64,000 nt of DNA from Streptosporangium sp. NBC_01495 (GCF_036250735.1 NZ_CP109430.1:3596001-3660000), one strand, 5' to 3'; positions 45,081-54,044 are shown, counted from the first letter of the stretch. Notes: generated by a model not told the origin, from the sequence alone. Translations and numbers: made by a program.

Positions 45081-45126
45081 ATATCGTCAATCACATTTAC
45101 TATATAGACAACTTCATTGACGATAT
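45081..45126. promoter_or_regulatory. 11-bp perfect inverted repeat in an AT-rich promoter
   Basis: ATATCGTCAAT (45081-45091) and ATTGACGATAT (45116-45126) are perfect inverted arms around TTTACTATATAGACAACTT, in an otherwise GC-rich neighbourhood, 65 bases before the AhpD-like gene. The core looks like a promoter, the arms like a dyad operator. The region 44869-45190 has no other feature. Confidence 0.6.
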
Positions 45127-45190
45127 CGCCGTGATGCGCGATCGTCGAGCCCGCGTTCCGAGGGCTCGGAGAATCCAGAGAGAAGGCCTC

Positions 45191-45763
45191 GTGTCCACCG
45201 ATGTCCATGCCCTTTTCGTCACCCACACCGCGGAGAGCGCTCCGGTCGACGCCCGCCCCACCGTCGAGGGCGTGAAGCGGAAGTTCGGCTACGTTCCCGC
45301 GGCGGTCGGCCGGATGGCCACCTCCCCGCAGCTGCTCAAGGGGTTTCTGGCGGCCAGTGCCGCCTTCGAGCAGACCACCCTCGATCCGGTCGACCGCGAG
45401 ATCGTCGTCATGACGGTCGCCACCCGCAACGGTTGCCATGTCTGTGTGGCGATGCACACCGCCACGCTGGTCAGGCTGGAGGCCCCGCCGGAGGTCGTCG
45501 AGGCGCTCCGGGCCGGGAAGCCCCTCCCGGGCGCGCGGGCGGAGGCGCTCCGGTCGTTCACCCTCGCCGTCATGGACCATCGGGGGGCGGTTGGCGACGA
45601 GGAGGTGCGGGCGTTCCTCGACGCGGGCTACAGCGCGCGGAACGCCCTCGAAGTCGTCCTCGGCGTCGGCGCGTACACCATCTCGACCTTCGCCAACCGG
45701 CTGATCGACGCCCCCCTCGACCCGCCGTTCCAGGCCTTCGCCTGGGACGGTGCCGGCGGGTGA
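45191..45763 (+). CDS. Carboxymuconolactone decarboxylase/AhpD-like protein
   Basis: The 190-residue helical protein has the AhpD-type redox motif CHVCVAMHT (Cys-x-x-Cys plus His) within VMTVATRNGCHVCVAMHTA, as in alkylhydroperoxidase-like members of the family, and a typical preceding FGYVPAAVGRMATSPQLLKG. It may reduce peroxides or accept electrons from a lipoyl partner; the true partner is not visible. GTG 45191 follows GAGAAGG. It is controlled by a promoter within a long palindrome, which hints at a dedicated regulator. Confidence 0.87.
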   Translation: MSTDVHALFVTHTAESAPVDARPTVEGVKRKFGYVPAAVGRMATSPQLLKGFLAASAAFEQTTLDPVDREIVVMTVATRNGCHVCVAMHTATLVRLEAPPEVVEALRAGKPLPGARAEALRSFTLAVMDHRGAVGDEEVRAFLDAGYSARNALEVVLGVGAYTISTFANRLIDAPLDPPFQAFAWDGAGG

Positions 45764-45795
45764 GTTCGGGCCCGCTCGCGCTCCGATCGTTGTCA

Positions 45796-45814
45796 TATAC
45801 CCCCTAGAGGTATA
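45796..45814 (+). promoter_or_regulatory. CsoR-like operator
   Basis: TATACCCCCTAGAGGTATA is a near-palindrome of the type bound by CsoR/RcnR-family metal or persulfide repressors (TATACC-C...-GGTATA). It sits 48 bases before the DUF4396 gene. No csoR gene is in the window. Confidence 0.55.
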
Positions 45815-45862
45815 AATTAAGCGGGTGTCAGCGAGAGAGCGACGGAGGAGAAGGAGGCCGTG

Positions 45863-46372
45863 ATGTCCGAACCGGTGCAGCACGTGAGCCATGCCGCGGG
45901 TGAGGGGCACCATGAACCCGGCCATCACCCACGGAAGGCCGGTTGGCGGGTGGCCGCGTCGGCGACCCTGCACTGCCTCACCGGGTGCGCCATCGGTGAG
46001 GTGCTCGGCATGGTGATCGGCACGGCTCTGGGATGGCCGAACGTGCCCACCCTCGCCCTGGCCATCGCGCTGGCCTTCTTCTTCGGCTACGCGCTCACCC
46101 TGGTCGGGCTGCGCAGGGCCGGCGTCGACTGGCGCAAGGCCCTGCGGCTGGCACTGGCGGCCGACACCCTGTCCATCCTCGTCATGGAGATCGTCGACAA
46201 CGCCGTCATGGTCGCGGTTCCCGGCGCCATGGACGCGGGACTGACCTCGGGCCTCTTCTGGGGCGCCCTCGCCTTCGCCCTCCTGGTGGCCTTCCTGGTC
46301 ACCACGCCCATCAACAAGTGGATCATCGGCCGGGGCAGGGGACACGCCGTCATCCACGCCTACCACCACTGA
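45863..46372 (+). CDS. DUF4396 membrane protein
   Basis: This 169-residue protein has a His-rich cytoplasmic start (HAAGEGHHEPGHHPRK) and four predicted membrane segments (about 30-50, 58-82, 93-118, 125-147). The TLHCLTGCAIGEV motif with two Cys is the hallmark of DUF4396 proteins. The His-rich head, the Cys pair and the CsoR-like box suggest a role in metal (perhaps copper) or sulfur handling; this is inference. ATG 45863 follows AAGGAGG at five bases. Confidence 0.8.
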   Translation: MSEPVQHVSHAAGEGHHEPGHHPRKAGWRVAASATLHCLTGCAIGEVLGMVIGTALGWPNVPTLALAIALAFFFGYALTLVGLRRAGVDWRKALRLALAADTLSILVMEIVDNAVMVAVPGAMDAGLTSGLFWGALAFALLVAFLVTTPINKWIIGRGRGHAVIHAYHH

Positions 46373-46430
46373 GAGATCGCTCCCACCCGCCCGTGCCACC
46401 CGGAACCGCCGGGAACGCGCCGTACGCCGG

Positions 46431-46598
46431 TCAACGGGGGAGGTCAGTGGCGCCGCCCGCGAGGGTGCGCAGCAGGCGGCCCTGCTCGGGGAGGCAGGAG
46501 AACGCGAACCCGTGCCGCTCGGCCGCCGCGACCGCGCGGGCCACGAGCGGCGGGAGGCCGGTTTCGCTTCGGTACGCGGCGGTGCCCAACGGAGACAT
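46431..46598 (-). pseudogene. Truncated methyltransferase, N-terminal fragment
   Basis: This 55-codon minus-strand frame reads SPLGTAAYRSETGLPPLVAR, then FSCLPEQGRLLRTLAGG, the start of a class I O-methyltransferase-like protein just before its SAM-binding loop (normally followed by a GTGCG motif). It stops at 46431, where the rest of the gene is absent. It is a decayed stub with no catalytic region. Confidence 0.55.
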
Positions 46599-46783
46599 GA
46601 GCGCATTATCGGGAAAACCGCCGCCGCCCGGATCCGTTCCCCAAAAAATGATCACTGTCCGCGCGTTCCACCCCGGCGGACACGGGAACGAACACCGGAT
46701 CAGCTGGACGACATATCACCAGGTCGTGAAGGGCCCGCCCGCATCGGAGGGCCGCTCCACGCCGGGTTCCAAGGACGTGACGC

Positions 46784-47578
46784 ATGCATATCGATCTCAC
46801 CGGCAAGACGGCACTGGTCACCGGATCCACCCAGGGCATCGGGGCGGCCATCGCCGTCGGCCTCGCGCGGGCGGGCGCGACGGTGGCCGTCAACGGCCGC
46901 ACACCCGACAAGGTCCAGGCCGCCGCCGACGCGCTGCGCGCGGAGATCCCCGGCGCGCGGGTCGTCTCGCTCGCCGCGGACCTCGCCACCCAGGAGGGCG
47001 CGGACCACGCCGTCGACCTCCTGCCGGAGGTCGACATCCTGGTCAACAACCTCGGGATCTTCGGGGCGAAGGCCCCTCTGGAGATCACCGACGACGAGTG
47101 GCGCCGCTACTTCGAGGTGAACGTCCTGGCGGCGGTCCGCCTCACCCGCGCCTACCTGCCGGGGATGGTGGCGCGCTCCTGGGGCCGCGTCCAGTACATC
47201 GCCAGCGACTCCGCGATCGTCACCCCCATCGAGATGATCCAGTACGGCATGTCCAAGACCGCGCTCCTGGCCGTCTCGCGCGGCTTCGCCAAGGCGGCCG
47301 CGGGCAGCGGCGTCACCGTGAACTCCGTCATCGCCGGTCCCACCCACACCGGCGGAGTGGAGGAGTTCGTCTACGAGCTCGTCGACCGGAACCTGCCCTG
47401 GGAGGAGGCCCAGCGCGTCTTCATGCGGGAGCACCGCCCGCAGTCACTCCTGCAACGGCTGATCGAGCCGGAGGAGATCGCCAACATGGTCGTCTACCTC
47501 AGCTCCGCGCAGGCCTCCGCCACCACGGGCGGAGCCCTGCGCGTCGACGGGGGATACGTCGACGCCATCGTCCCCTGA
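46784..47578 (+). CDS. SDR family oxidoreductase
   Basis: This 264-residue classical SDR has TGSTQGIG (cofactor), LVNNLGIFG (NNLG in place of NNAG), a Ser in YIASDSA and Y-GMSK (catalytic), ending VDGGYVDAIVP. The NNLG variant and the GPTHTGGVEEF segment occur in a distinct group of oxidoreductases. The substrate is unknown. ATG 46784 follows AAGGACG. It is convergent with the gluconate transporter gene, separated by a hairpin. Confidence 0.9.
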   Translation: MHIDLTGKTALVTGSTQGIGAAIAVGLARAGATVAVNGRTPDKVQAAADALRAEIPGARVVSLAADLATQEGADHAVDLLPEVDILVNNLGIFGAKAPLEITDDEWRRYFEVNVLAAVRLTRAYLPGMVARSWGRVQYIASDSAIVTPIEMIQYGMSKTALLAVSRGFAKAAAGSGVTVNSVIAGPTHTGGVEEFVYELVDRNLPWEEAQRVFMREHRPQSLLQRLIEPEEIANMVVYLSSAQASATTGGALRVDGGYVDAIVP

Positions 47579-47604
47579 GCGGCACGGAGCCGGTGCGGCG
47601 CCTC

Positions 47605-47620
47605 GTGCGGGGTCCCGCAC
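47605..47620. terminator. Short hairpin between convergent genes
   Basis: GTGCGGG / CCCGCAC form a seven-base-pair stem 27 bases after the SDR stop and about 50 bases before the gntT stop on the other strand. It could terminate both transcripts. Confidence 0.5.
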
Positions 47621-47670
47621 CTCTTGGGCGGCCCGGCGCGAAGGCCACGAAGGTCGTGAGGGCCCGAAGG

Positions 47671-49044
47671 CTACATGAAAAGGCTCAGGATCAGGACGAA
47701 GATCAGGCCGGTCACCGAGATGATCGTCTCCATCACCGACCAGGTCTTGATGTTCTGGCCCACGGTGAGCCCGAAGTACTCCTTGACCAGCCAGAAGCCC
47801 GCGTCGTTGACGTGGGAGAAGAACAGCGAGCCCGCACCGATGGCGAGCACGAGCAGCGAGGTCTCCCCGACGCTGAGGTTGGCGACCAGCGGGGCCAGGA
47901 TCCCCGAGGCCGTGACGGTCGCGACGGTCGCCGAGCCCGTGGCCAGCCGGATGAGCACGGCGACCAGCCAGGCGAGCAGCAGCACCGACAGACCGCTGTT
48001 CTCCACCCACGTGGCGATGAGGTCGCCGATCCCGGTGTCGATCAGCGTCTGCTTGAAACCGCCGCCGGCGGCCACGATCAGCAGGATGCCCGCGATCGGC
48101 GGCAGCGACTGCTCCAGGGACTTCGCGATCGCCTTCCTGTCCATGCCGGCACCGAGGCCCAGGGTGAACATCGCCACGATGACGGCGATGAGCAGCGCCA
48201 CCAGCGGCGTACCGAGGAAGTCGAGCACGGTGCGCAGGACGTCGCCCTCGGCGGTGAGGATGTCGGCGAGGGCCTTGCCCATCATCAGCACGACCGGCAG
48301 CAGCACGGTGGCGAGGGTGACACCGAACGACGGACGCCGGGTGTCCTCCGCCGGGGGCCGGGTCTCGTAGAGCTCCGGTGCCGGTACGTCCACCCAGCGG
48401 GCCGCGTACTTGGCGAACAGCGGCCCGGCGATGGCGACCGTCGGGATGGCGATGAGCACGCCCAGGCCCAGCGTGATGCCGAGATCGGCCCTGAGGGCGT
48501 CGATGGCGACCAGCGGGCCCGGGTGCGGAGGGACGAGCCCGTGCATCACGGAGAGGCCCGCGAGCGCGGGTATGCCTACCCGGATCAGGGAGACGCCGGA
48601 GCGGCGCGAGACCAGGAAGATGACCGGCATCAGCAGTACGAGGCCGATCTCGAAGAACATCGGCAGGCCGATCAGCGCGCCCACCGCGGCCATCGCCCAG
48701 GGCAGGGATCGGGGGCTGGACCGGCCGACGATCGTGTCCACGATCTCGTCGGCCCCGCCGGAGTCGGCGAGCAGCTTGCCGAACATCGCGCCGAGCGCGA
48801 TGAGCGTGCCGACACCGGCCGCGGTGCTGCCGAACCCGTCGGTGAAGGCGGCGATGGTGTCGGTCATCGCCAGGCCCGCGACGGCTCCGACCGCCAGCGA
48901 GCCGAGGGTCAGGCTCAGGAAGGGGTGCAGCTTGAAGTACGTGATCAGTACGACGATGAGCGCGATGCCGACGAGCGCGGCCGGGACGAGCCTGCCGGGG
49001 GAGGTGGCGGCGGGCGCGGCGAGGGCGGTCAGGAGAGGGCTCAC
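47671..49044 (-). CDS. gntT: Gluconate permease (GntP family)
   Basis: The 457-residue integral membrane protein has about 12-14 transmembrane segments and the GntP pattern: IALGAMFGKLLADSGGADEI, GLPMFFEIGLVLLMP, VMHGLVPPHPGPLVAI and FFSHVNDAGFWLVKEYFG. It imports gluconate by proton symport. It is preceded by gntK, whose TGA overlaps the GTG 49044 start (GTGA), so the two are coupled. No GntR regulator gene is adjacent. Confidence 0.93.
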   Translation of the reverse strand: MSPLLTALAAPAATSPGRLVPAALVGIALIVVLITYFKLHPFLSLTLGSLAVGAVAGLAMTDTIAAFTDGFGSTAAGVGTLIALGAMFGKLLADSGGADEIVDTIVGRSSPRSLPWAMAAVGALIGLPMFFEIGLVLLMPVIFLVSRRSGVSLIRVGIPALAGLSVMHGLVPPHPGPLVAIDALRADLGITLGLGVLIAIPTVAIAGPLFAKYAARWVDVPAPELYETRPPAEDTRRPSFGVTLATVLLPVVLMMGKALADILTAEGDVLRTVLDFLGTPLVALLIAVIVAMFTLGLGAGMDRKAIAKSLEQSLPPIAGILLIVAAGGGFKQTLIDTGIGDLIATWVENSGLSVLLLAWLVAVLIRLATGSATVATVTASGILAPLVANLSVGETSLLVLAIGAGSLFFSHVNDAGFWLVKEYFGLTVGQNIKTWSVMETIISVTGLIFVLILSLFM

Positions 49045-49697
49045 CTCGTGCTCCCGGCCTCGTCGTCCCGGCCCCGGTCCTGAGGCGCGGCCGGGGTGGC
49101 CGGGTCGGCGGAGTCGGCGGGCGGCGGGTTCGGTCCCGTCCGAGGGGCGGCCGTCGTCGTCGAGGGCGTCCGGGCCGTCGCGGCGAGGTAGGCGTCCACG
49201 AGCTCGTCCACGGGTGAGGAGAAGTCGAGGACGATCCCCCGCTCGTCGGGCTCCAGGGTTTCCAGGGTCTTGAACTGCGACTCGACCAGCGAGGCGGGCA
49301 TGAAGTGCCCCGGGCGGCCGGCCACTCTCCGGCGTACGGCGTCCATCTCACCGTGGAGATGGACGAAGCTCACCGTCGGCGCGGCCTCGCGCAGGATGTC
49401 GCGGTAGCTCCGCTTGAGCGCCGAGCAACTCGCCACGCCGCCGGTGGCCGCATGCTCGCCGAGCCAGGCGCCGATCGCGCGCAGCCAGGGCAGCCGGTCC
49501 TCGTCGTCAAGGGGGATCCCGTCCGACATCTTGGCGATGCTGGCCTCGCTGTGGAAGTCGTCGGCATCGGCGAACGGCACCCGTAACCGCTGGCTGAGGG
49601 CGGCGCCCACGGTGGTCTTGCCGGAACCGGTCACACCCATGACGACGAGCAGCGCGGCGCCCGGGGGTGGTGAGGCGGGATCCTGAGCGGGGTTCAT
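49041..49697 (-). CDS. gntK: Gluconokinase
   Basis: The 218-residue P-loop kinase phosphorylates gluconate to 6-phosphogluconate. It has MGVTGSGKTTVGAAL, ADADDFHSEASIAKMSDGIP, PLDDEDRLPWL and CSALKRSYRDILR, all standard for the short gluconokinases. A C-terminal Pro/Thr-rich extension (about 175-218) is unusual. ATG 49697 is preceded by GGGAGG. It leads the gntK-gntT operon; the upstream region carries CCACTGACCCAGT, possibly part of a GntR operator. Confidence 0.93.
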   Translation of the reverse strand: MNPAQDPASPPPGAALLVVMGVTGSGKTTVGAALSQRLRVPFADADDFHSEASIAKMSDGIPLDDEDRLPWLRAIGAWLGEHAATGGVASCSALKRSYRDILREAAPTVSFVHLHGEMDAVRRRVAGRPGHFMPASLVESQFKTLETLEPDERGIVLDFSSPVDELVDAYLAATARTPSTTTAAPRTGPNPPPADSADPATPAAPQDRGRDDEAGSTR

Positions 49698-50274
49698 GGA
49701 GAGGGCCTCCCATGTCGATCTTCGCGACAGCCTGACTGGGTCAGTGGTACCGCAACCCAGAGTTGAGGTTAAGAAATCATGCTTTTGTGAAGATATGTCA
49801 CCATTTGTGATGGTTGGCTACTGCGGGAAGGCGGTGGCCGGACGACTATGGGACTGCACCTGAGCGTCCTGAATAAACTCGGTTCGCCGGCCGCGTCGGA
49901 TGATCTTGTCGCCGGTCGGGTGCCGGAAGTCGGAGGAGCCTGCTCCGCACCAAGGGTGTCCCGGGCGATGATCGGCGTCCTGGAGCCGGGGGACAGGCCG
50001 ATGGCTCGTAGGCGCGTCGGCGTCATCGCGGCGACGCGAGCGGTCGCGCGGCCGGGAGGCGCCGCGCCCCGCGGAGCCGGCCGCGGGCCTCGTCACCCGC
50101 TCGGCAGGGCGATCCTGGCGGCACGGGGAGGCCCGATCATGAGATCCGGCGGCGGCTCCGGGGGGCCGGGGCGAGGGGATGGGCGTCGGCCCTCGGACCC
50201 TCGAAGATTTCGGCGAGTTCCGAGTTCCGAGTTCCGAGTGTTCGGCGAGTTCGGTGAGTTCGGCGGAGGGGATG
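49698..50274. other. Intergenic region with short tandem repeats
   Basis: This gene-free stretch holds the gntK promoter at its left end (AT-rich at 49765-49820). Near its right end it has repeats of CGAGTTC with period seven or so (50213-50265), just before the methyltransferase stop. No coding sequence is credible. Confidence 0.5.
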
Positions 50275-51090
50275 TCAGGGCTTGCGGGCGACGCCGCAGA
50301 ACTGGGACACCTCCGCGGCCTCACCCCACGGGGAGTGTTCCGGACGCCATCGCGAGCAGGAGACCACGCCGGGCTCCAGGAGTTCCAGGCCGTCGAAGAA
50401 CGAGGTGAGGTGGTCGCGACCGCGGGCCACGATCGGGGTGCCGCCCCGCTCCATGAACCGCCGCATCGCCTCGTGCATGGCGTCGCCGTGAACCTCGGCG
50501 GTGGCGTGCGCGATCACCAGGTGGCTGCCCGAGGGGACGGCGTCGACCAGTTCCTGTACGGCCTTCCGGGCCTCGCCGTAATCGGTGATGTGGTGCAGGA
50601 TCCCCAGCAGCATCAGCGCGACGGGCTTGGTGAAGTCGAGGGTCTCCGCGGCCGCCCGCAGGATGTGGTGGGGATCGCGCAGGTCGGCGTCGATGTAGTT
50701 GGTGGCGCCTTCCGGGCTGCTGACGAGCAGGGCGCGGGCGTGAACCAGGACCAGCGGGTCGTTGTCGACGTAGACGACCCGGGACTCCGGGGCGATCCGC
50801 TGCGCCACCTCGTGCGTGTTGTCGGCGGTGGGAAGGCCCGTGCCGATGTCGAGGAACTGGCGAATCCCGGTCTCGGCGACGAGGTACTGGATGCAGCGGC
50901 CGAGGAACGCCCGGTCGGCACGGGCCGAGTCGACGATGCCGGGGATGAGCTGCTCGACCATGTCCCCGGCCTCGCGGTCGGCGGGATAGTTGTCCTTTCC
51001 GCCCAGCCAGTAATTCCAGATGCGGGCCGAATGCGGCCGATCGGCATCGAGCTCCACGGGCTGCCAGTCGGATTCGCGAGGGGTACTCAT
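50275..51090 (-). CDS. SAM-dependent methyltransferase, DUF574/PF04672 type
   Basis: The 271-residue protein is typical of the large actinomycete SAM-methyltransferase family PF04672. It has RIWNYWLGGKDNYPADREAG at the start, FLDIGTGLPTADNTHEVAQ (SAM loop), VVYVDNDPLVLVHARALL and MLLGILHHITD. Substrates of this family are mostly unknown. ATG 51090 starts the protein. It stands alone. Confidence 0.92.
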   Translation of the reverse strand: MSTPRESDWQPVELDADRPHSARIWNYWLGGKDNYPADREAGDMVEQLIPGIVDSARADRAFLGRCIQYLVAETGIRQFLDIGTGLPTADNTHEVAQRIAPESRVVYVDNDPLVLVHARALLVSSPEGATNYIDADLRDPHHILRAAAETLDFTKPVALMLLGILHHITDYGEARKAVQELVDAVPSGSHLVIAHATAEVHGDAMHEAMRRFMERGGTPIVARGRDHLTSFFDGLELLEPGVVSCSRWRPEHSPWGEAAEVSQFCGVARKP

Positions 51091-51647
51091 GGGGGTGGGG
51101 TCCGTTCATGAGGTATTCGCATCAAATGAGGTAGAAGGTAGTTGATCACAACCGTGATGTTCACGGCAAATCATCTCGACATCCATAGCGGTCGTTAAAA
51201 CGATCCATACGCGATTCCGGGCCGCGGGTGAGGTGGAGGCGGCCGGTGTCCCCGGTCACGAAAACGCGGCGATCGAGGGGAATTCGCTCGCCGCGGGACG
51301 TCTGTGCCCGCTTCTCTCCACACCCGCTTCTCTGCGCATTCGCTTCGTGATCCCGTCGTCTCACCGCGAAGGCGGCGGGATCTCGGGGTAGAAGTAGGTC
51401 GACAATACGGGCACCCGAAAGAGGACGCGTTTATGCGAATATTTCTGCGAAAACAAATGAGCGGTCCAAGGGCAGGGAAACCCGATCGCCGGGGCCGTTC
51501 GGTGCCGGCGGCCGCGCCGGTGATGTCGTCGATGACGACCAGGTCGTCATTCCATTCGCCGATCGACCCGCGAGCCCGCCACACTCGCCCGTTCCCACGA
51601 AGCGTGGATTCGCCGGTGGAGAGAGGGGCGAGAACGCCGGCCCGTTG
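51091..51647. other. Intergenic region with a possible gene relic
   Basis: A minus-strand frame near 51500-51585 reads WRARGSIGEWNDDLVVIDD then ITGAAAG, which looks protein-like but continues into nonsense and has no start signal. It may be a decayed gene fragment. No other feature was recognised. Confidence 0.35.
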
Positions 51648-52082
51648 TCAGTCCTCGCGCACGGAAACCACCGGAGACGCGGGCTCGGCGAGGTGGTCGG
51701 CCCTCAGCAGCGGGATCGCCGCCGCGAGAATGCCGAGCGTGCCAAGCACGAGCCCAGGTAGCCTCGCAAAGAGCTCAGCCTCGGGGAGAAACAGGTTGGT
51801 CAGCTGGACGAGGGCCTGCTTCGCGAACTCTCCGGCGGTCACCGCCAGGCCGGTGAACAGGACCAGTGCGGCGCCCGTACGGCCCAGCAAGCGGCCGGGT
51901 GTGATCACCTGTCGATGGCTGAGCAAGGCCAGCACGGTGACCGCCCATCCGGCCCGGGGCACGAACTCGCCGAGCAGATACCAGAGCGGGCCGCCCGTCG
52001 TGCCGGTCAGGGCGAGCAGCAGCGCGAACGGCCGGCTCACCAGAACGGCGAACCACGCCAGCCGGAAGGTGCCGACCCGCAC
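51648..52082 (-). CDS. Small integral membrane protein, possibly truncated
   Basis: The 144-residue frame has about four hydrophobic segments: AWFAVLVSRPFALLLALTGT, AGWAVTVLALLSH, TGAALVLFTGLAVTAGEFA and PGLVLGTLGILAAAIPLLRA. No family is recognised. The start is unclear: GTG 52082 has no ribosome site, and just upstream are two imperfect 20-bp direct repeats beginning ATCCGTGA, suggesting rearrangement. The gene may have lost its N-terminus. Confidence 0.45.
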   Translation of the reverse strand: MRVGTFRLAWFAVLVSRPFALLLALTGTTGGPLWYLLGEFVPRAGWAVTVLALLSHRQVITPGRLLGRTGAALVLFTGLAVTAGEFAKQALVQLTNLFLPEAELFARLPGLVLGTLGILAAAIPLLRADHLAEPASPVVSVRED

Positions 52083-52139
52083 ATCATCCGTGAAGGTGGC
52101 AAACCGATCCGTGAGGGTGGCTCCCCACGGATCCGGTTG

Positions 52140-52588
52140 AGCGCGTACGGCGGGTGGCGGGCGTCGCGTCCCGGCCCGAGCGGCACCTGGGGCCCGCTGC
52201 TGGTCGGCCTTCTCGGGGCCGGGCTGATCGTGGATGGGGTCTTCGTCACCGACGCGGGCGCCGGGTTCCCGCCGGGCGCGCCGGCCGGGGCACCCGAGAT
52301 CAGCCGGCACGGTGCCCTGCATGGTCTCGGGCCCATGCCGACGGTCGGCGGGATGACCGTGGGATGCCCGGTGTTCGCGCGCCGGTTCGCCGCGCTCAGG
52401 CGGTGGGGCTGGGTCGCGGTGTGCGTCGCGGCCGCCGTGGCGGCCGTGCTGCTCACCGCGTGGTCCGACCCGGAGGGCCCAGCGTACGACTGGTGCTCGC
52501 GTCGGCGGTCCTGTTCGCGTTCGTGGCGGCTCTGGCGGCCCGCGTGATGCGCGGCCTTCCGGACGCGGCCGTCGCCACCCGTACCTAG
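52140..52588 (+). pseudogene. DUF998 membrane protein, decayed paralogue
   Basis: The plus strand carries GTWGPLLVGLLGAGLIVDGV, then FVTDAGAGFPPGAPAG and a further hydrophobic part, aligning with GTWAPRLILVNG and LVMDAGDGFPVGTPLG of the intact DUF998 gene at 52683-53372. The N-terminal 95 or so residues are missing, and a frameshift near 52470 is needed to continue into SAVLFAFVAALAARVM. It lies on the opposite strand from the intact copy, separated by a perfect hairpin. Confidence 0.7.
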
Positions 52589-52620
52589 AGCCGGAGACCT
52601 TGCCCGCCCGGAGCGGGACA

Positions 52621-52657
52621 GGCCGGGGCTCCCTCGCGGTGCGAGGGAGCCCCGGCC
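52621..52657. terminator. Bidirectional hairpin terminator
   Basis: A perfect 17-bp stem GGCCGGGGCTCCCTCGC / GCGAGGGAGCCCCGGCC with a three-base loop separates the DUF998 relic (plus) from the end of the intact DUF998 gene (minus). Confidence 0.85.
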
Positions 52658-52682
52658 CGCGGCGGTGTTCCTGGTGCGCGGC

Positions 52683-53372
52683 CTAGCCGAGCGCGGCCCA
52701 CTTGTCCGCCGCCACCACGGAGACCCACACCATCGCGGTGATCGCGCCGACGGCCAGGGTCAGGGAACCGGCGTGCCCGCCTGACATCGCCCAGCCGTCG
52801 CCGAGGGCGAAGACCAGGCCGCTGAGCCGTGAGGCCGTGGCGAAACCGGGGCGTCCGGCGCGGGAGAAGTGGCGGCCCAGGATGAAGCAGGCGGCGATGA
52901 GGGCGGTGAACGCGATGGACCCGGTGACCATGTGCATGACGCCGTGCCAGCTCATCGTGGACGGCTGGCCCAGCGGGGTGCCCACGGGGAAGCCGTCACC
53001 CGCGTCCATCACGAGGACACCGGCGGCTGCCGTCGCGACGCCGTTGACCAGGATCAGCCGGGGCGCCCACGTACCGCCGGGCGTGCCGCGCAGGACGCGG
53101 CGCAGGCCGAGCGCACCGGCGACCGTCAGTGCGCCGCTGAGCAGGAAGTTGGCGATCTGGAGCCAGCCGAGGTCGCCGGTGCTCAGCATGCTCAGGGGGT
53201 GGCGCGTCAAGTCGAAGCCCTCGCGGGTGAAGGCCTGCGCCAGCGACACGATCGCGAAGAGGGGAGCGGCGGCGACGGAGCAGGCGAGCAGGACGCGCGT
53301 CGTGGGGGTGACGGAGCCGCTGTTGGAACCGGTGGTGGAAGCGGCGGCGGGGCCGGGCTGGATGGCGGTCAT
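52683..53372 (-). CDS. DUF998 integral membrane protein
   Basis: The 229-residue protein has six predicted membrane segments, including VLLACSVAAAPLFAIVSLA, FLLSGALTVAGALGL, LILVNGVATAAAGVLVM and ITAMVWVSVVAA. DUF998 features are the TRHPLSMLSTGDLGWLQ loop and the DAGDGFPVGTP loop followed by SWHGVMHM. Function is unknown. ATG 53372 follows AGAGGAAA. It is divergent from the YCII/sigma operon and may be part of that regulon; DUF998 genes often sit near such sigma genes. Confidence 0.88.
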   Translation of the reverse strand: MTAIQPGPAAASTTGSNSGSVTPTTRVLLACSVAAAPLFAIVSLAQAFTREGFDLTRHPLSMLSTGDLGWLQIANFLLSGALTVAGALGLRRVLRGTPGGTWAPRLILVNGVATAAAGVLVMDAGDGFPVGTPLGQPSTMSWHGVMHMVTGSIAFTALIAACFILGRHFSRAGRPGFATASRLSGLVFALGDGWAMSGGHAGSLTLAVGAITAMVWVSVVAADKWAALG

Positions 53373-53663
53373 GTCTGTTTCCTCTCGGCGCGACGGGGGT
53401 CCGTCGCCGTTCTCGGTCCGCCGGTTCGCCCCGGCCTCGCTGACGCGTCGAACGAGAGGAGCGGGAATCGACGCCCCCCTCCGCCGCACCCCTGAGCTGC
53501 GAATACGTGGAGTTGGTACGCATTCCCTGTCGTATGGCATTCCCTGTCACATCCGGCTATCGTCCTGGTCGGACGGTGCGTGTCGATTTCCGCCCGGTTC
53601 GTTCGACGCGTAGCCGAGGACCGGCGAGGATCGGTCACCTGACCACCCGAAGGAGATATGGCG

Positions 53664-53996
53664 ATGCGGTTCCTGATGACGACCAAGGGCGGCGACATGG
53701 CACCCCCGACCGAGACGATGCACGCCGAGATGGCCGCCTTCATCGAGGAGATGACCCGGGCGGGAGTGCTGCTGGCGACCGGCGGCCTGGACCCGGCCGG
53801 CACCCATATCTCGTCCTCCGGCGGTGAGATCACCGTCACCGACGGGCCGTTCACCGAGGCGAAGGAGGCGATCGTGAGTTTCGCGCTCGTCGAGGCGCGC
53901 TCCAAGGAGGAGGCCGTCGAGCTGGCCCGGCGCTTCTGGAGGATCGTCGGCGACGGCGAGGGGGACATCCAGCAGGTCTTCGGCCCGGAGAGCTGA
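53664..53996 (+). CDS. YCII-related protein, partner of an ECF sigma factor
   Basis: This 110-residue protein of the YCII/DGPF fold reads RFLMTTKGGDMAPPTETMHA, then VLLATGGLDPAGTH and TVTDGPFTEAKEAIVSF, the DGPF motif that defines the group. In actinomycetes these proteins are encoded just upstream of ECF42 sigma factors, as here (48 bases before the sigma gene). ATG 53664 is chosen because AAGGAG lies eight bases upstream; ATG 53658 is too close. Confidence 0.9.
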   Translation: MRFLMTTKGGDMAPPTETMHAEMAAFIEEMTRAGVLLATGGLDPAGTHISSSGGEITVTDGPFTEAKEAIVSFALVEARSKEEAVELARRFWRIVGDGEGDIQQVFGPES

Positions 53997-54044
53997 CCGG
54001 ACGCTTGCGTACCCGGTCCGGAGGGTGCTCTGATCGAGCACGTG

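Noticed and set aside
46033-49083. 1016-codon plus-strand open frame
   Set aside because: It overlaps the DUF4396, SDR, gntT and gntK genes and has no recognisable domains; it is a high-GC shadow.
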